DNA of 64,000 nt from Cerrena zonata (Eukaryota; Basidiomycota; Agaricomycetes; Polyporales; Cerrenaceae): NCBI GenBank assembly GCA_038087015.1, contig JASBNA010000094.1, positions 54,267 to 118,266 on the forward strand, in the 5' to 3' direction. Both the position numbers and the translations under genes were made by a program. This document shows positions 49,190-61,031 of the stretch, one piece after another (position 1 is the first letter of the stretch; the number at the start of each line of letters is the position of its first letter). The notes below the pieces were generated by a model. The model worked only from the letters and a program-made list of their open reading frames with translations, searched no databases and was not told where the DNA came from.

Positions 49190-51438
49190 ATGCATACAGC
49201 CACCTCTGATACCGGACGCATCCTAACCATTTTGTATGCTACAGAGACTGGAAATGCAAAAGATGTGGCAGAACGATTGGCGCATCACTGCCGTCGAATG
49301 CATTTCACACCAAGAGTCTTTAGCATTGATGCTTATTCACCCGTAAATATGCAAGTTCAACGTCGTTTTTGATGACTGCTAACTTCTGACAGGATGAATT
49401 AATTTCTGAGACCGTGGTGGTATTCGTTATAGCGACCGCAGGCTCAGGAAAGGAACCAAGGACGATGTCGTCTTTCTGGAATATCCTTCTGCGCTCGGAC
49501 TTGCCTTCTGATTTATTTGAAGATCTTGACTACGCAGTTTTTGGACTTGGGGACTCGACATACGACAAGTTCTGTTGGCCTGCGAAACTTCTCTCTAGAC
49601 GTCTGGCTAACCTTGGCGCACGTGAGGTCTGTAGTAGAGGAGAAGGTGACGAACAACACCATCTAGGGTTCGAGACTCTCCCTGAATCTAACTACCTACT
49701 AATGAAATTTACAGCATAGACGGGGCTTTTGTCTCTTGGGTTACTAGTCTCTCTGAAGTATTACTTCATTTGTTCCCGCTGCCAGAAGGGAGTAAACCTC
49801 TCCCTGCTGATACCCTACCACCCGCTCGCGTGACACTAGCACCAGTAGTGTCGCGAGAGAAATCACAGAGCCGCTGCTTCGCGACGAGCGATATCATCTT
49901 GCAACGATAGAACACAACCAACGTACCACGGCAGATGACTGGTATCAGGACGTACGGTCTTTCGTATTCGTATTCGACGAGAACATTCAGTATGTGTACT
50001 CATTCTCATTTTTAGCCTTCGAATCATGATTCATGACAGATACGAGCCCGGAGATGTTGCTGTTATTCATCCTTACGCTCCTTCTGCAGAAGTCGAGTCT
50101 TTCCTGATTTCTATGGGCTATTCAAATATCGCCGATGAACCATACGAAATCCGACATAATCTTCCAGGTACGTACTGCATGCTATTCTTTTCCTTGAAAT
50201 TTCATCTCAAGACAGATAGACCAATCGCTTCCTGATCACCTTCCGTCAACTATCACCTTACGCGAGGTCTTTACGAGATATCTTGATATCACCTGCCGTC
50301 CCTAAACGTTCTTTCTTCGTTTTCTTGCGTCATTTTACCACGGATAGTCTCGAACGGGAGAGACTAGACGAGTTTCTCTCAGAGAGGGTGCGGTGCGTAC
50401 AGACAATCCTGATTATTCTTATCTCGTATTTATCGGTTTTTAGGACGAGCTCTATGAATATTGTCAACGAGTCAGACGAACGATCCGAGAGGTGATGGAA
50501 GAATTCCGGAATTGCAAGATACCAAAGGAATACATTTTTGATGTCTTCCCTCATCTACGGCCACGAGAATTCTCGATCGCGAGCTCAGTTATAGTGCGTT
50601 ATACTATCCTTTCCTCCCCCAGTCGTACTAAAAAATGCCCACAGCGACATCCACGACGAGTCGAACTTTGTATAGCTATTGTTCAATACCGCACAAAGCT
50701 CAGGATTCCACGGAAAGGCGTGGCTACCACATACCTTGCATCCCTTCAACCGGGTGAGACCTTCCGCTCACCACGGTATTATCAGACTATTTGATCAATA
50801 GACGATTATAGGGGACAAAATTCCAGTGGGCATCAAGAAGGGTGGTCTTATCAGTTTGCCCAAGGACGTCCATGTGCCAATTATATGCATAGGTCCTGGA
50901 ACAGGCATCGCCCCTGCTAGGTCTATAATCGAACAACGCGTATTGCAAGGTTCAAATGGTAGAATGAGTATTACTTCGTATCTTTGCTCTATACTAATTC
51001 AATTTATTGGTGTAGAAAATACCTTGTACCAGGGTTGTCGTTCTGCCACCAAGGATCAACATTATAGGTCTGAATTCGAGAATTTGGCCTCACAAGGTCA
51101 CATCGTATACCGAGTAGCTTGCTCCAGAGATAGTCCTGAAGGCGTGAAAAGAACCTACGTTCAGGACCTAATAGCGCAGGACTCCGAGAGGATATGGGAG
51201 CTTGTCGGCCAGAAGAATGCATGGGTATTTATCTCTGGGTATGTCCCCCACGCCGGCTTCCTTTACTCTTTGTTGATTTTCTCTCCTCACAAGATCATCA
51301 AATAAGATGCCGGCAACAGTCAAAGCTGCAATACGCGATGCTGTAAGGGACTGTGGGGGCCAAAGTGAAAAAAACGCGACAGCATACGTCGCAACAATGG
51401 AACGTGAAGGTAGATTGATAGAGGACTGTTGGAGCTAG
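49190..51438 (+). pseudogene. TAH18: NADPH-dependent diflavin oxidoreductase (TAH18/NDOR1), apparently frameshifted
   Basis: The flavodoxin domain begins TILYATETGNAKDVAERLAH, then VFVIATAGSGKEPRTMSSFW and FGLGDSTYDKFCWPAKLLSR. A later exon starts IDGAFVSWVTSLSEVLLHLF and runs to ARVTLAPVVSRE, but the FAD-domain part EPLLRDERYHLATIEHNQRT follows in another frame (shift between about 49840 and 49868). YEPGDVAVIHP and LPDHLPSTITLREVFTRYLD follow, then a second shift near 50294: an extra T separates DIT from AVPKRSFFVFLRHF. The rest is intact: REFSIASS (FAD), VPIICIGPGTGIAPARS and GCRS (NADPH), ending EREGRLIEDCWS. TAH18 passes electrons from NADPH to DRE2 for cytosolic Fe-S cluster assembly and is essential in yeast, so a functional copy or corrected sequence is expected elsewhere. 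Confidence 0.7.
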
Positions 51439-51613
51439 AGACATATAGTACATAGGATGACGAGCCATATATTCCAGGATTCTAAAGCAACGGGAAAGAC
51501 CCTAAACATCGAAAACCGCGTAAGTAGAATTGTCAGAACAGATTATTAGTACGGTATATGTGGAAGACAACGAGTTATCTTGTGAGGCCTGGATGTATCG
51601 TTTGAACGCTGCG

Positions 51614-54385
51614 TCAGTGATGCATCTGAAAACAATTGTTGCACATGCCCTTGGGCTTGAAGGGGTTCTGCTTGAAATTGTTACATCCCGTCGAGAACAC
51701 ACTGTCCTTCGGCGAATCGAATGGTGAATATGTCAAACCGTCAGCACCTAGATCATCGTTCGCAGTGGTAGTAGCAACCGCTACAAATGACGATGCCCCA
51801 CTAGACAAAGACTGGGAAGAACGCGAGTGAAGGGCAGTAGGTCGTTGAGGAATGGGAGGTGCTATGGGTGCATTAGATAGATTTCGTCTAGGTGGTGGGG
51901 GTGGGGGTGCCTTCTTGGGAGTTGGATCGACGGTCTTGCGTGAAGGGATAGGTGGGGCAACGTGAGGGTGTACAATTCTATCCCTTAGACTATCTTGGGC
52001 GGTGGGTGCGGAGACAAGATGACCTTGCTCATCATCACTACTAACCTGCTCATCACCCTCTGAACGCTCTTGTCCAATCCTGGAACGATGTTGATGCAGA
52101 GGACTCCTGTTGGAAGCAACAAATTGGTCGCTAAACGGATGATGCAGGTCTTCTTCCAAATCGCTGACGCTATGAGTCTCGTTGAGGCCGAAACCATACC
52201 GACTAGCGGAAGTCACGGTCATGGGAATCGTGGCGGAGACATTGAGAACAGAATCATCGTCATCGCTATATCTGGCATTAAGGTTCAGAGGTTCTGGCCC
52301 GGGACGTCGGTTGAGAGAAGGTTGGAGTACGGAGGCACTAGCAAGTGACAAGGAACTCGATGAGGAGGAGTGGTCTTTCTCAGGAAGTGGCCGAGTATAG
52401 CTAGAGGGGAATAATCCCTTCTTGCCGCTACCGTTCTTCAATTCGCCCATCCACCATCCATCGAGAACCTCGCTGGTGACAATGATCTGATCCCCTGTCT
52501 TGAACGAGATCTCATCCGCTGATGATGCGGTGAAGTCGTACATCGCGACCACGACCTTCGCCTTCGGTTTCAAGCTGTTATGCAATACCTGGAGCGAGGA
52601 CGATACCCGAGGAGAAGGTGCTACAGGTGAAGCTTGAGTGGAAGAGGAGCGTTGTAAGAGTTTAGTGGAAATAGATATCTTCGGAGATCCAGTGGGTGTA
52701 GAAGGTGAACTCTTGCTCTTCGACATCTTAGGAGGTATAGCGGTCAGGCTTCTACGTTTATGAGCCCCACTGTCTTCCTCCGTATCACTGAGGTCGCGTT
52801 GAGCTAGTCCTCCTTCGTCAGGAGTGTCGTCCCGGTCTTCCATGAGAGCAGAAAACTTCTCCTTATCCTTTTTCGATCTCCCAATAGAAAACGTACTCGA
52901 TGCCCATCCTGTGACACTGATACGCTTCGTCTTCTCTTTCTTGTCTTTCTCTTTCTCCTTCTCCTTCTCCTTGTCTTTCTCTTCGTCGTCGCTGTCAACA
53001 GCAGGTTTGCTAGTAGCTGTGGCGTTACTATCGGACCTCTTTCTTTCCGCTCTTGATTGAGGGCGGGAAGGCGCCTTACTTCCAGCTTTGCTCCCGGCAT
53101 CAGATTTTCGACGAGTGAAGGACTTGGCACGAGCACGGAAACCTCCCGATTTTTCCTTCTCCTTGTCATCGTCAGCGTCTTCCATATCTTCGTCTGACAG
53201 CGGTTCGGAGATAACGGAACGAGAGCGATTTAACTTTGTCGAAGAGGATCGTGAGACCGACGGCGGTGGCGGAGGCTTCTTCTGAGTTCGATGTTGTTGT
53301 TCGAGTTCAATCATCGTGGTCCTGCCGAGTAGTATGGAGTAAGTTCTAGTCCATCAATCAGAGCTGATGTACCTACTCATCGACCCAGCCGTCCTTGACT
53401 TCACGAAGGACGTCCATATACTGTTCGATGTAACCCATCTCAAGATGCAGCAAATCTGTCAGCGACCGTAGTTGATTGATTTCATTCTCTTGAATGACTG
53501 TCATGCGAAGACGAACATCACTCAGGGTTTCATCGCTGCATAATATATCAGAGAGTTGATATTTACGAGAACTGCGGGTACTTACTAACGCGACTTTGCT
53601 TCTTCATGTTCCTCTTCTGCATCCTTCAGTTCTCTATCCTTCTTGTTGGCAGCTTTGGAAGTCTTGAGTTTCTCCAGTTTATTGTAAGCTGCATCGAGAC
53701 TCAACCTATAGACGCGGCCGTGAGTAGGAACGATACCTAGGAGAATGCGGTGCCATAGTTACCGTCTACTTTCGAGCTTCTTCCGTTGATGTTGGTATTC
53801 CTTAATTTCATCCTCAATTTGTCTGACTGATTCGATGAATGTACCCTCGAACGAAATTGCAAATGATTCTTGTAAAGTAGCAATTTTGCAATGTGCCTTC
53901 CCGAGGTTCACCAAGGAGCTGCCTAAGAAGGGAAAGGTCTGAGTTAGAGATCATTATATATATTTGCGCAACTATAACACACCAAAGGCAGATTCATCAC
54001 CAAACTCTTCGCCATGTTGTATCATGACAACACCAAGCGCATCAACAGGCAGTAGCTTATCTTCCTCAGGAAGTGCCTCGCTCTCTCTCTTCTTGGTTAA
54101 AGCATGTTTATAGTCGTCTGACGTTATATGAAGCCTGTATTATCTGTGTCAACAAAACGATCGTCATGGCGAAACGAGCATTGCAACATACCTCAATAGT
54201 CCCTGTCTACGAAGATCTATATCTCTTTCAAGGTCCTTGAACTCGTCAGACACAGTCGTTCTATCTCGAGAGGCTATCACTTCGCCAGCCCATTGACGCA
54301 GTTTACCGAGCTAATGCCACCGGTCAGTATTATTTCGATCTGTTAGTTGCAGTTTGAGCTCTAAACATGCCTGTTTGCTGGCCAT
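51614..54385 (-). CDS. BAR-SH3 domain protein (amphiphysin/endophilin-like)
   Basis: A 15-nt first coding exon, MASKQ (54385-54371), is followed by a GC-AG intron (54311-54370, CAG|GCATGT) and LGKLRQWAGEVIASRD. The BAR coiled coil includes KRESEALPEEDKLLPVDALG, FEGTFIESVRQIEDEIKEYQ and HQRKKLESRRLSLDAAYNKL. A long disordered region rich in Ser, Lys, Glu and Pro includes a KEKEKEKEKDKKEK block. The SH3 domain (KVVVAMYDFTASSADEISFK, GWWMGELKNGSGKKGLFPSS) then precedes further Pro-rich segments (KKAPPPPPPRRN) and a Cys-containing end, NPFKPKGMCNNCFQMHH. BAR domains bend membranes and SH3 domains bind Pro-rich endocytic or actin factors, so a role at endocytic sites is likely. Confidence 0.8.
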
Positions 54386-55520
54386 GGTCTAGTAATAATA
54401 GCTACTACCTCTCGATAAAGGTAGCGAAAGTAGAGATACACGTTGGAAACAAGATGCGATAATATGTAGTAAAGTTGCCCCACTGCGCTTACTGACTTTA
54501 AAGCAAGATCAGATCGGGAAGGGCTTGCCTTTTATGGGATGATCCGCCAAGCTTATGGTGTTCTAGGAACAGGAAAAACAGTTTTGGTTACTAGGTTGAT
54601 GCGGGTCTGAGCCATAGAAACAGTGATATGAGTTTGTTGCGGACTGCCCTCATTGTACGAAAAAGTGTCAATAACCTTTAGACGACCTGTTTTCCAGCAA
54701 AGATAATCAATAACGACTCGAGTCCAGATCCTTCAGAGCTTTCTGGATTAGAGATGAATGATAATAACATCTGAGTATCTGAGCAAGTGGCAAGGGTGAG
54801 CATTTGGATCAGACTCGGAGTTCCATGAACGTAACTGTCAATTTTGGACTGATTCTCCTTTATCGGGGGATTCGGGAATCCTTTAAGTTGCTGATAGTAA
54901 GACAGAATTGCATGTAAGTGATGCCTCCATTTAGGTACTGTGTTCAGTTTTAACTGTGACTTGTCTATGCCATCTAGCCTCCGAGTCCGCTCCGACCAGC
55001 ACACATAGTAGACTCGGACTGCCAATGAGAGCGCTTAATTCAGTAAAATCTCCATAGTCCCAGGCTGGTCTAGCCGCCATTGGCGAACGAAGTTGTCAAG
55101 TTGCCTTACTCTAGACCTCTATATGGTCGCAAAACTTCGGAGACGTTTAGGCTTTACAATGACGACATCCTGCCCAGACGCTTTGATTACTGCAGTTCAG
55201 AGGCAATCTCCATAATCTAGAGCTTATTCTATCGGATGCCGGGGTGTGTTCCCAGTCCTTTTCCAAACGATTGGTCAACAGCCATTGCCTAGGTGCTCCT
55301 GGGATTCGAATTGTGCGGGTGCGGGTATTAGATATCATCCGGCTCATCCCGTGCGAGTGCTTCGAAATATTCCGTTATGTGTTGCATCTATATGATGACT
55401 CCAATTGGCTATAAAAGCTGGCCAATTGGGGTGCAGAGGATTGCAACCCTTGCCTCCCGCCTCCCACCTACCAACCAAGTGAACGCTTACCTTGTCGTCA
55501 GAGAAATCGGTCAACCCAAC
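54386..55520. other. Intergenic, about 1.1 kb
   Basis: The promoters of the BAR gene (minus) and the protoglobin gene (plus) should lie here. A minus-strand ORF at 54678-55025 has natural-looking composition in its second half but no start context, splice partner or domain, so I do not call it. Confidence 0.4.
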
Positions 55521-56374
55521 TATGGAGCACTTCACTCCCGCTTCGCTCAACTCACTCCCTGAACGAATCGAGTATTTGAAGCATTTCATTGGTTTTGGGC
55601 CAGATGATGCAGCTGCACTTCATGCTGCTAAACCAGTAGTAGCACCTCTCCTTCCGACCATTCTCGATGCCGTTTACAGCAAACTGCTTTCATTTGACGT
55701 TACGCGTGCGGCCTTCCTTCCCCGAAATACCGGGTACACTGGTCAAGTTGCTAACTCCTTAGAGGAGCTTACACTGGACCATCCTCAGATTGCTATGAGG
55801 AAGGACTTCCTGAAAGTATGTCTTAGAACCAATGGTCTCTCACTGGTATTCTAACAACTCGATCCGCGTAGGGGTACTTCGTTAAGGTTGTGTCCGCGGA
55901 TTATGATGACATCAAAACATGGGAATACCTCGATAGAGTGGGCCTGGTTCACACCGGTGTACAACAATCGATTGCGACCGGGAGGGCTGTGAAAAAGTCG
56001 CCACTCCGTGTGGAATACATTCATAATGCTATATTGCTAGGTTTGTTTGTTCCCTCCTGAATTAAATAATGGCATTCATCCTTACCTCCATACATTGCTG
56101 CGTAGGTTATGTTGACGACCTAGTCATCAATGCTGTTTTTGAACATCCGGATATTGACAGTGGTACTAAGCTTGCCGTTACAAGGGCTTTCAACAAAATC
56201 CTTTGGATTCAAAATGATTGTAAGTACTAATTGCTAGCAGACGAGAGGATTGCGCTGATCCTTCGCATTCTACTAGTGTTTGCCAGGCACTACGTCAAAG
56301 ACTTGAGCCAGATAGATGAAGAGCGACTCCAAACTCCCGAGTCCGCTTCCAGCAAGCCCCTCAGCGAGAAATAA
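55521..56374 (+). CDS. Protoglobin-domain protein
   Basis: It begins MEHFTPASLNSLPERIEYLK, then HFIGFGPDDAAALHAAKPVV and the exon junction FLK|GYFVKVVSADYDDIKTWE. The next segment is RVEYIHNAILLGYVDD, after which the last exon reads DLFARHYVKDLSQIDEERLQ. Four exons encode about 220 residues, ending SKPLSEK. The all-helical pattern with FVGF-like, WEYLD, YIH...LLGYV and AVTRAFNKILWIQND is that of the Protoglobin family, heme proteins related to globin-coupled sensors. The His in YIH is the best candidate for the proximal ligand, by position. The protein is a single domain with no attached signalling module. The role may be oxygen or redox sensing; this is unproven in fungi. Confidence 0.75.
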
Positions 56375-56708
56375 TTGTGTTGTCTGCTTGAACTCTTTGG
56401 CCTTAGTATCTTCGGCTTACAAGTTCCTGCATTCATTGTATTTGTTGATTTATTTGTTGATCTTGCCACTAGTCAACTACCCCATCTCATCGTGTACTAT
56501 GTTCTTGTATTTGTACAATCAAAGTTTCTTGGACAAATATGTTTTCGAAAGCCGTTAGAATTTCCTTGAGACAACACAAGATGGAAGAAAGTTCAACTTC
56601 TGCAATTTGTTCTTTGAGTCTTTCGTAATCTTACATATAGTGCTTGGAGTAAAGCCACATTCACAACATGCCTTTAAACACTCCAAGAACGTGATGAAAG
56701 TTTGTGGT
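56375..56708. other. Spacer between convergent genes
   Basis: AT-rich 3' flanks of the protoglobin and AKR genes. Nothing further is seen. Confidence 0.45.
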
Positions 56709-58469
56709 CTACGTGTGTCCGATTATAGCTTGGGGCTGGTAAGGCTCTTCCAAGTACTTAATCTCGTCTCGGTTAGAACAACGTTGGCACCATCTAGAGT
56801 CCAAAACTTTCAATTATCAACGAGAACAAGTAGGGTAACGAAACCACGCACTGATGATATCCTCCAAGTTACTCAAACTCGTTGTCCCTACGATCGGTGC
56901 AGTGACCCCTTCCTTGGATAGACACCAAGCAACAGCGACTTGGGCCATGCTAATGCCTTTCTTTTTGGCGATCTCTTCGACTCTGATATATGGCTTGATT
57001 ATTCCATGCCCTCAAAGTAGAATGATGAGTCATACCTCTCGATGATGCTTGCGTTCGAAGAGCCTTTGTAGCTATTCAGGAAGCTGCGGAAATGATTAGC
57101 AATTTATGATAGCCCAATAGTCAGCGTCCTTACAAGTCTGTTTTTCCGCGGGTTGTGTTCTCGCTCAAGGGACGAGCGAGCAAGCCCCGGCCAAGTGGTG
57201 ACCAGGGAATCGAACCCACGCCGAATAACTATGACATGACATGAGTTACCCAAACACCTGAAATTAAGGAACACCGACCTTCAAGGTTGGGAACATCTCT
57301 CGTTCTTCCTCGCGGTAAATCAAGCTATAGTGGTTTTGCATCGAAATGAATGGGGTAAGTTTGTTTTGGATAGCATAGTCTGTGACGTCTTCGATCAGAG
57401 TTGATATCCAAATTCGAACGCATTAGTAACTTACTCTGCATCTGGTGGACTAGAATCGAATGAGTGATGGGTAAAAGGGACTCATTGATCGGGAAAGAAA
57501 ATGGTACGCACATTGGTAGGCATAGCAAGAACTCATTCCAATATAACGAACGTAACCCGCCTGCACAACGTCATGGAGGGCTTGCATCTGTACGATACTC
57601 TTAATACGCGTACAAGCTCTGAGGGAAATGCACCTACGGTCTCTTCAACGGGGGTGTTGTTATCGAAGCGGTGGCCTAGACGGTACGAAATTTCGGTAAA
57701 TATTTATGATCTAGACTCAGAATGCACGCACATTGCAAAAGGTCGATGTAGTCGACCTGGAGCCTCTCCAAGCTTCGTTTGACGGAGTCGAAAATATGCT
57801 GGATATTGAATTTGATATCCCAAGCAATCCTGAAAGGCACAGAAATTGACTTACTTTTCGGTTTAAGCCATGTTGGTTGATGATACCAAAGTCGGAAGGT
57901 GGTTTTCCAGACCTGAGAATGTTAAGATCGTACTGTGGGGCAACAACACCGTATAACTGGACGTAGACGTGAGCATGTGGACTAAATTGCTGGATTTACA
58001 TAGTGCACGACCTACTTTGGTCATGATAACTAGCTCCTCACGAGGTAGGTTGAGTTTCTTGATTGCCTTTCCGAGAAGGACTTCCGATAATCCATTAGAA
58101 TACACCTATATTCTATTCATTAGTAATATAGCGATGTTTTGGGGTTACAAATGACTTACATTGGCTGTGTCAAATGTTTGGATTCCAGCGTCATAGCTAA
58201 CGATAAGAGAGTAAGAAACAGTAGCACTTGGACGAGGTGACAGTATACGAACGCGTATTTGATGTGCTTTACGACCTCCTCTTCGTCATCGATAACCCAC
58301 TCTGCCCAACCTTTGTGACCATATTGCATGCATCCAAGGATGATCTTGGAGATCTTTAAACCGGATTTACCCAAACGAACTAGGGGGAGCTCCTCGTCAG
58401 CAGTTGGGGTTGACCAACGTGGAATATCGTTCACTCACCATAGCCGATTTTCTTCGGAGTTTCAGACAT
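56709..58469 (-). CDS. Aldo-keto reductase, aryl-alcohol dehydrogenase type
   Basis: It likely starts MSETPKKIGY (58469). Then come VRLGKSGLKISKIILGCMQY, FDTANVYSNGLSEVLLGKAI (Asp and Tyr of the tetrad), REELVIMTKV (Lys), and RLQVDYIDLLQ plus CHRFDNNTPVEET (His). AGYVRYIGMSSCYAYQ, LFGVGSIPWSPLGRGLLARP and VTAPIVGTTSLSNLEDII follow. At least nine introns. Two ends are uncertain: the first splice (TATG|GTGAGT) does not join in phase to ELPLVRLG at any AG I found, and near 56800 the conserved GANVVLTE and EIKYLEEPYQPQAIIGHT lie in different frames unless the acceptor TTGAAAG is used. It resembles fungal reductases acting on aromatic aldehydes or polyketide intermediates. It is not close to the two AKR7 genes. 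Confidence 0.7.
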
Positions 58470-59030
58470 GGTGAAGGTCTAGTTGAACTCGTGTAGCTGG
58501 TGTCCTGGAGGATTGGCTCAGGGGTGGAACGAGGTCAAGGAGTTCCGATGAGTCTAACACACTATTTATATCTGCTATACTGTGAGAGCCGTATACCCCA
58601 TGACAGCTTCGATAGCCTTATTTCCATATTCATCTCAATACAGGCTGTGCTTATACAACCTAGGGTACGAATCACTTATTGCGTCAGTGGTATTCTATGC
58701 ATGGGTAGGATCTATTTCGTTGGACATACCGGACCGCTCTTGCCATCCGACTTATTCTAAACTCATCGAGGCCGTAGACGGAGTTCTAAATCTGACTTAC
58801 AGTTCACCGTCTTCACATTCGATATATTCTTGTCGCTCTTAAGTAGGTCAGGAAAGTGGTCGTGACCAAGTATCAATTAAAACTCTAGAAATACTTTATC
58901 CCAACGATCAAATGAATCGGATAGGACTCACATCTAAAACAGCCTCGCGAATACGCAGTCGGTTAATCCTCATGTACTCATAAATGTCTCACTTCCGTCA
59001 CAGTCGAAGAATACATGACATTTAAAAATG
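58470..59030. other. Intergenic
   Basis: The ORFs at 58500-58842 overlap one another and have no domains. This is the promoter of the AKR gene and the 3' flank of the phosphatase gene. Confidence 0.4.
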
Positions 59031-60378
59031 TTATACAAAGTACGGCATATTTCCCTGTCCAAGTTCATATGAGTGAGCGCATATCAATACAAATAGGGAC
59101 TAGACGACTTACCATCCGCTTGTTCTTCTGCATACCTTTGTCCCTCTCGTTCTCCTCCGCGGCTTCGTAAGTGGCAAAGGATCGCTCTCCTCCCTCCTTC
59201 ACAGTCAAGATACTCGCCATGTTACCACACCGGTAACAATAATTTGGTGCAGACCAAACCGTAACTAACTGTTCGTCGAACATGTATTTGTACCCCTCCT
59301 GTACTAGTTGGTGGGCTCGTGCGATCAGTTGAAGCGAGTTGACATGATTGAACTTGACTCTCGATGAGTACAGTGTTTTGATATGAAGAAAGAGATAGAC
59401 GGACTTCTCGTGTTACGCTGGCTCCGAATAGCCACCCAGCACCTCTTGGACTGACAGCCCAATTCTCGACCTCGTCCGGATCGGACCACATAAGATCTAC
59501 AGGTACAGCTCAGTTGCAGTCCGTAAAATGGTTCATGAAGTGTATCATACCGCAGAAGGCGCCTTCATGGGGAATTTCTTGTGCTCTTGAAAGAACTCGT
59601 ATTTGATCTAACGTTCGAATGTCTGGTGAAAGTCCTCCGTGCACACATAATGTCTCGCCGTCGATGATCTAGAGCCAAGGATATAAATGCGGGATCACAG
59701 GAGAGAGTGATATACACGTACAGCCGCAAGATTCATGTAGTCGAAGACGTTACAACAAGCTTTCCAGACTAGTGCGGAACCGTATTTCTGTTGACATTCA
59801 TCTAAAGATGACTGTGAAGGTAATATGCATTCAAAAGTCGACTTGACGTACCGTAGAATCCATAGACTTGAGTGATTTGACGGCTCTCATGATTTCCACG
59901 AAGTAATGTGACTTTGTCAGGGTATCTATTCAATTTGTGAGTAAGCATCACATCACAACGCTTCAATAAAGGAAACGAACTAATCACCTGGCTTTGAGCG
60001 CAAGGAGAAGTGATACAGTCTCCAAGCTATAATGTCCTCTATCCACAAAGTCACCCTAAAACCCGCGGAACCATTCGCACAGCGAGCAGAACTCTCTCAA
60101 TTCTATCAGGCTTATACTCGAACAAGGGACAACCTACGTGCCATAAATATATAACTTGTCCCTGGAACCATTCCCCCTTTTCTAAGCAGCTCCAAAAGGT
60201 CCCAGAACTGACCATGGATGTCACCGCAAATAGTCACCGGACTGGACACGGGTTGGATGTTGGATTCTTCCATAAGTATACAGCGGACTTGTTCGCATAG
60301 AGCTTTCATGTCACATTCTGGCAGATGCTCACAGCGCATAAGTTGCTCTATCCACTTGTCTGGATTCGTTACAGTCAT
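59031..60378 (-). CDS. PP2A-family Ser/Thr phosphatase catalytic subunit (PP4/PP6-like)
   Basis: It starts [20 protein letters not shown]. The metallophosphatase motifs are all present: [70 protein letters not shown] and [20 protein letters not shown]. The last exon, after ATG|GTAAGT, is GNMPYFV with the stop at 59031, so the C-terminal tripeptide is YFV rather than [31 protein letters not shown] and [20 protein letters not shown] fit the PP4/PP6 (PPH3, SIT4/Ppe1, PPG1) branch better than PP2A itself. I cannot separate these by eye. The expected roles are in cell cycle, DNA-damage recovery or nutrient signalling, with regulatory subunits. Confidence 0.88.
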
Positions 60379-61031
60379 TGTTAAAGCTGAAGCAGTGAGA
60401 AGTCAAAGGGTCTCTTGAGCCAAGTGCCTAGGGTGATAACGACGGCGGAGTTCAACGTTCAATGTCAATTGTTGGATGTAATATGGTTGAGACAATTCCA
60501 GATTACTTCGGAGGGTAGATAATTAGAAACGTAGTAGTTGAGACTCGAGAGAATGGTGGACGCAGGGAAAGCGGTGATTACACGTGATCGGCTCAAGAAA
60601 TGGTCCTTTTTGGTCAAGCCTGAGAGGTTGAAGGAACGACCATCACCGTGTCGGGGAAATTCGTATTCGATGAGTACAATGGTAAAGATATCAATAGAGA
60701 ACGAGTCTGCTGTCTAATCCCATGTGTTCGAGATATGGGAGCACTACAGGCAATCAAGCACACTCACTGACTTGGAAGCCACAAAAGTTGAAGTGGTAAA
60801 TCACCTGAACTCATAATAAAAACGTCTCGTGTGATCTTCAATATACGGTAAATGGTTCTGATCGTCATATGACAGGTACAATCGACCACACTCATATAAT
60901 TCACTCTGTTACACAAACAAGGTGGCATCTTTATAATCCCCTGGTCTTACCCAGGCTTATTCTCAACAGGCCCCTTGCTTAGTTTTTCCCCGACTGCGCT
61001 CGGTTTCTTCCAGTCTCACTTAAGCACGCTA
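60379..61031. other. Intergenic
   Basis: A 54-codon plus-strand ORF at 60553-60717 (MVDAGKAVITRDRLKKWSFL start) is divergent from the phosphatase gene and could be a small exon, but has no support. The rest shows no feature. Confidence 0.35.

Noticed and set aside
49830..49870. A 41-nt GT-AG intron as an explanation for the first TAH18 frame change
   Set aside because: It would restore the frame but is shorter than any other intron in the window and would remove sequence that fits the family; a one-base indel is simpler. The second break has no intron explanation at all.
57190..57230. B-box-like GGTTCGATTCCC suggesting a tRNA
   Set aside because: It lies in an AKR exon encoding VGSIPWSP; no A box or cloverleaf is seen around it.
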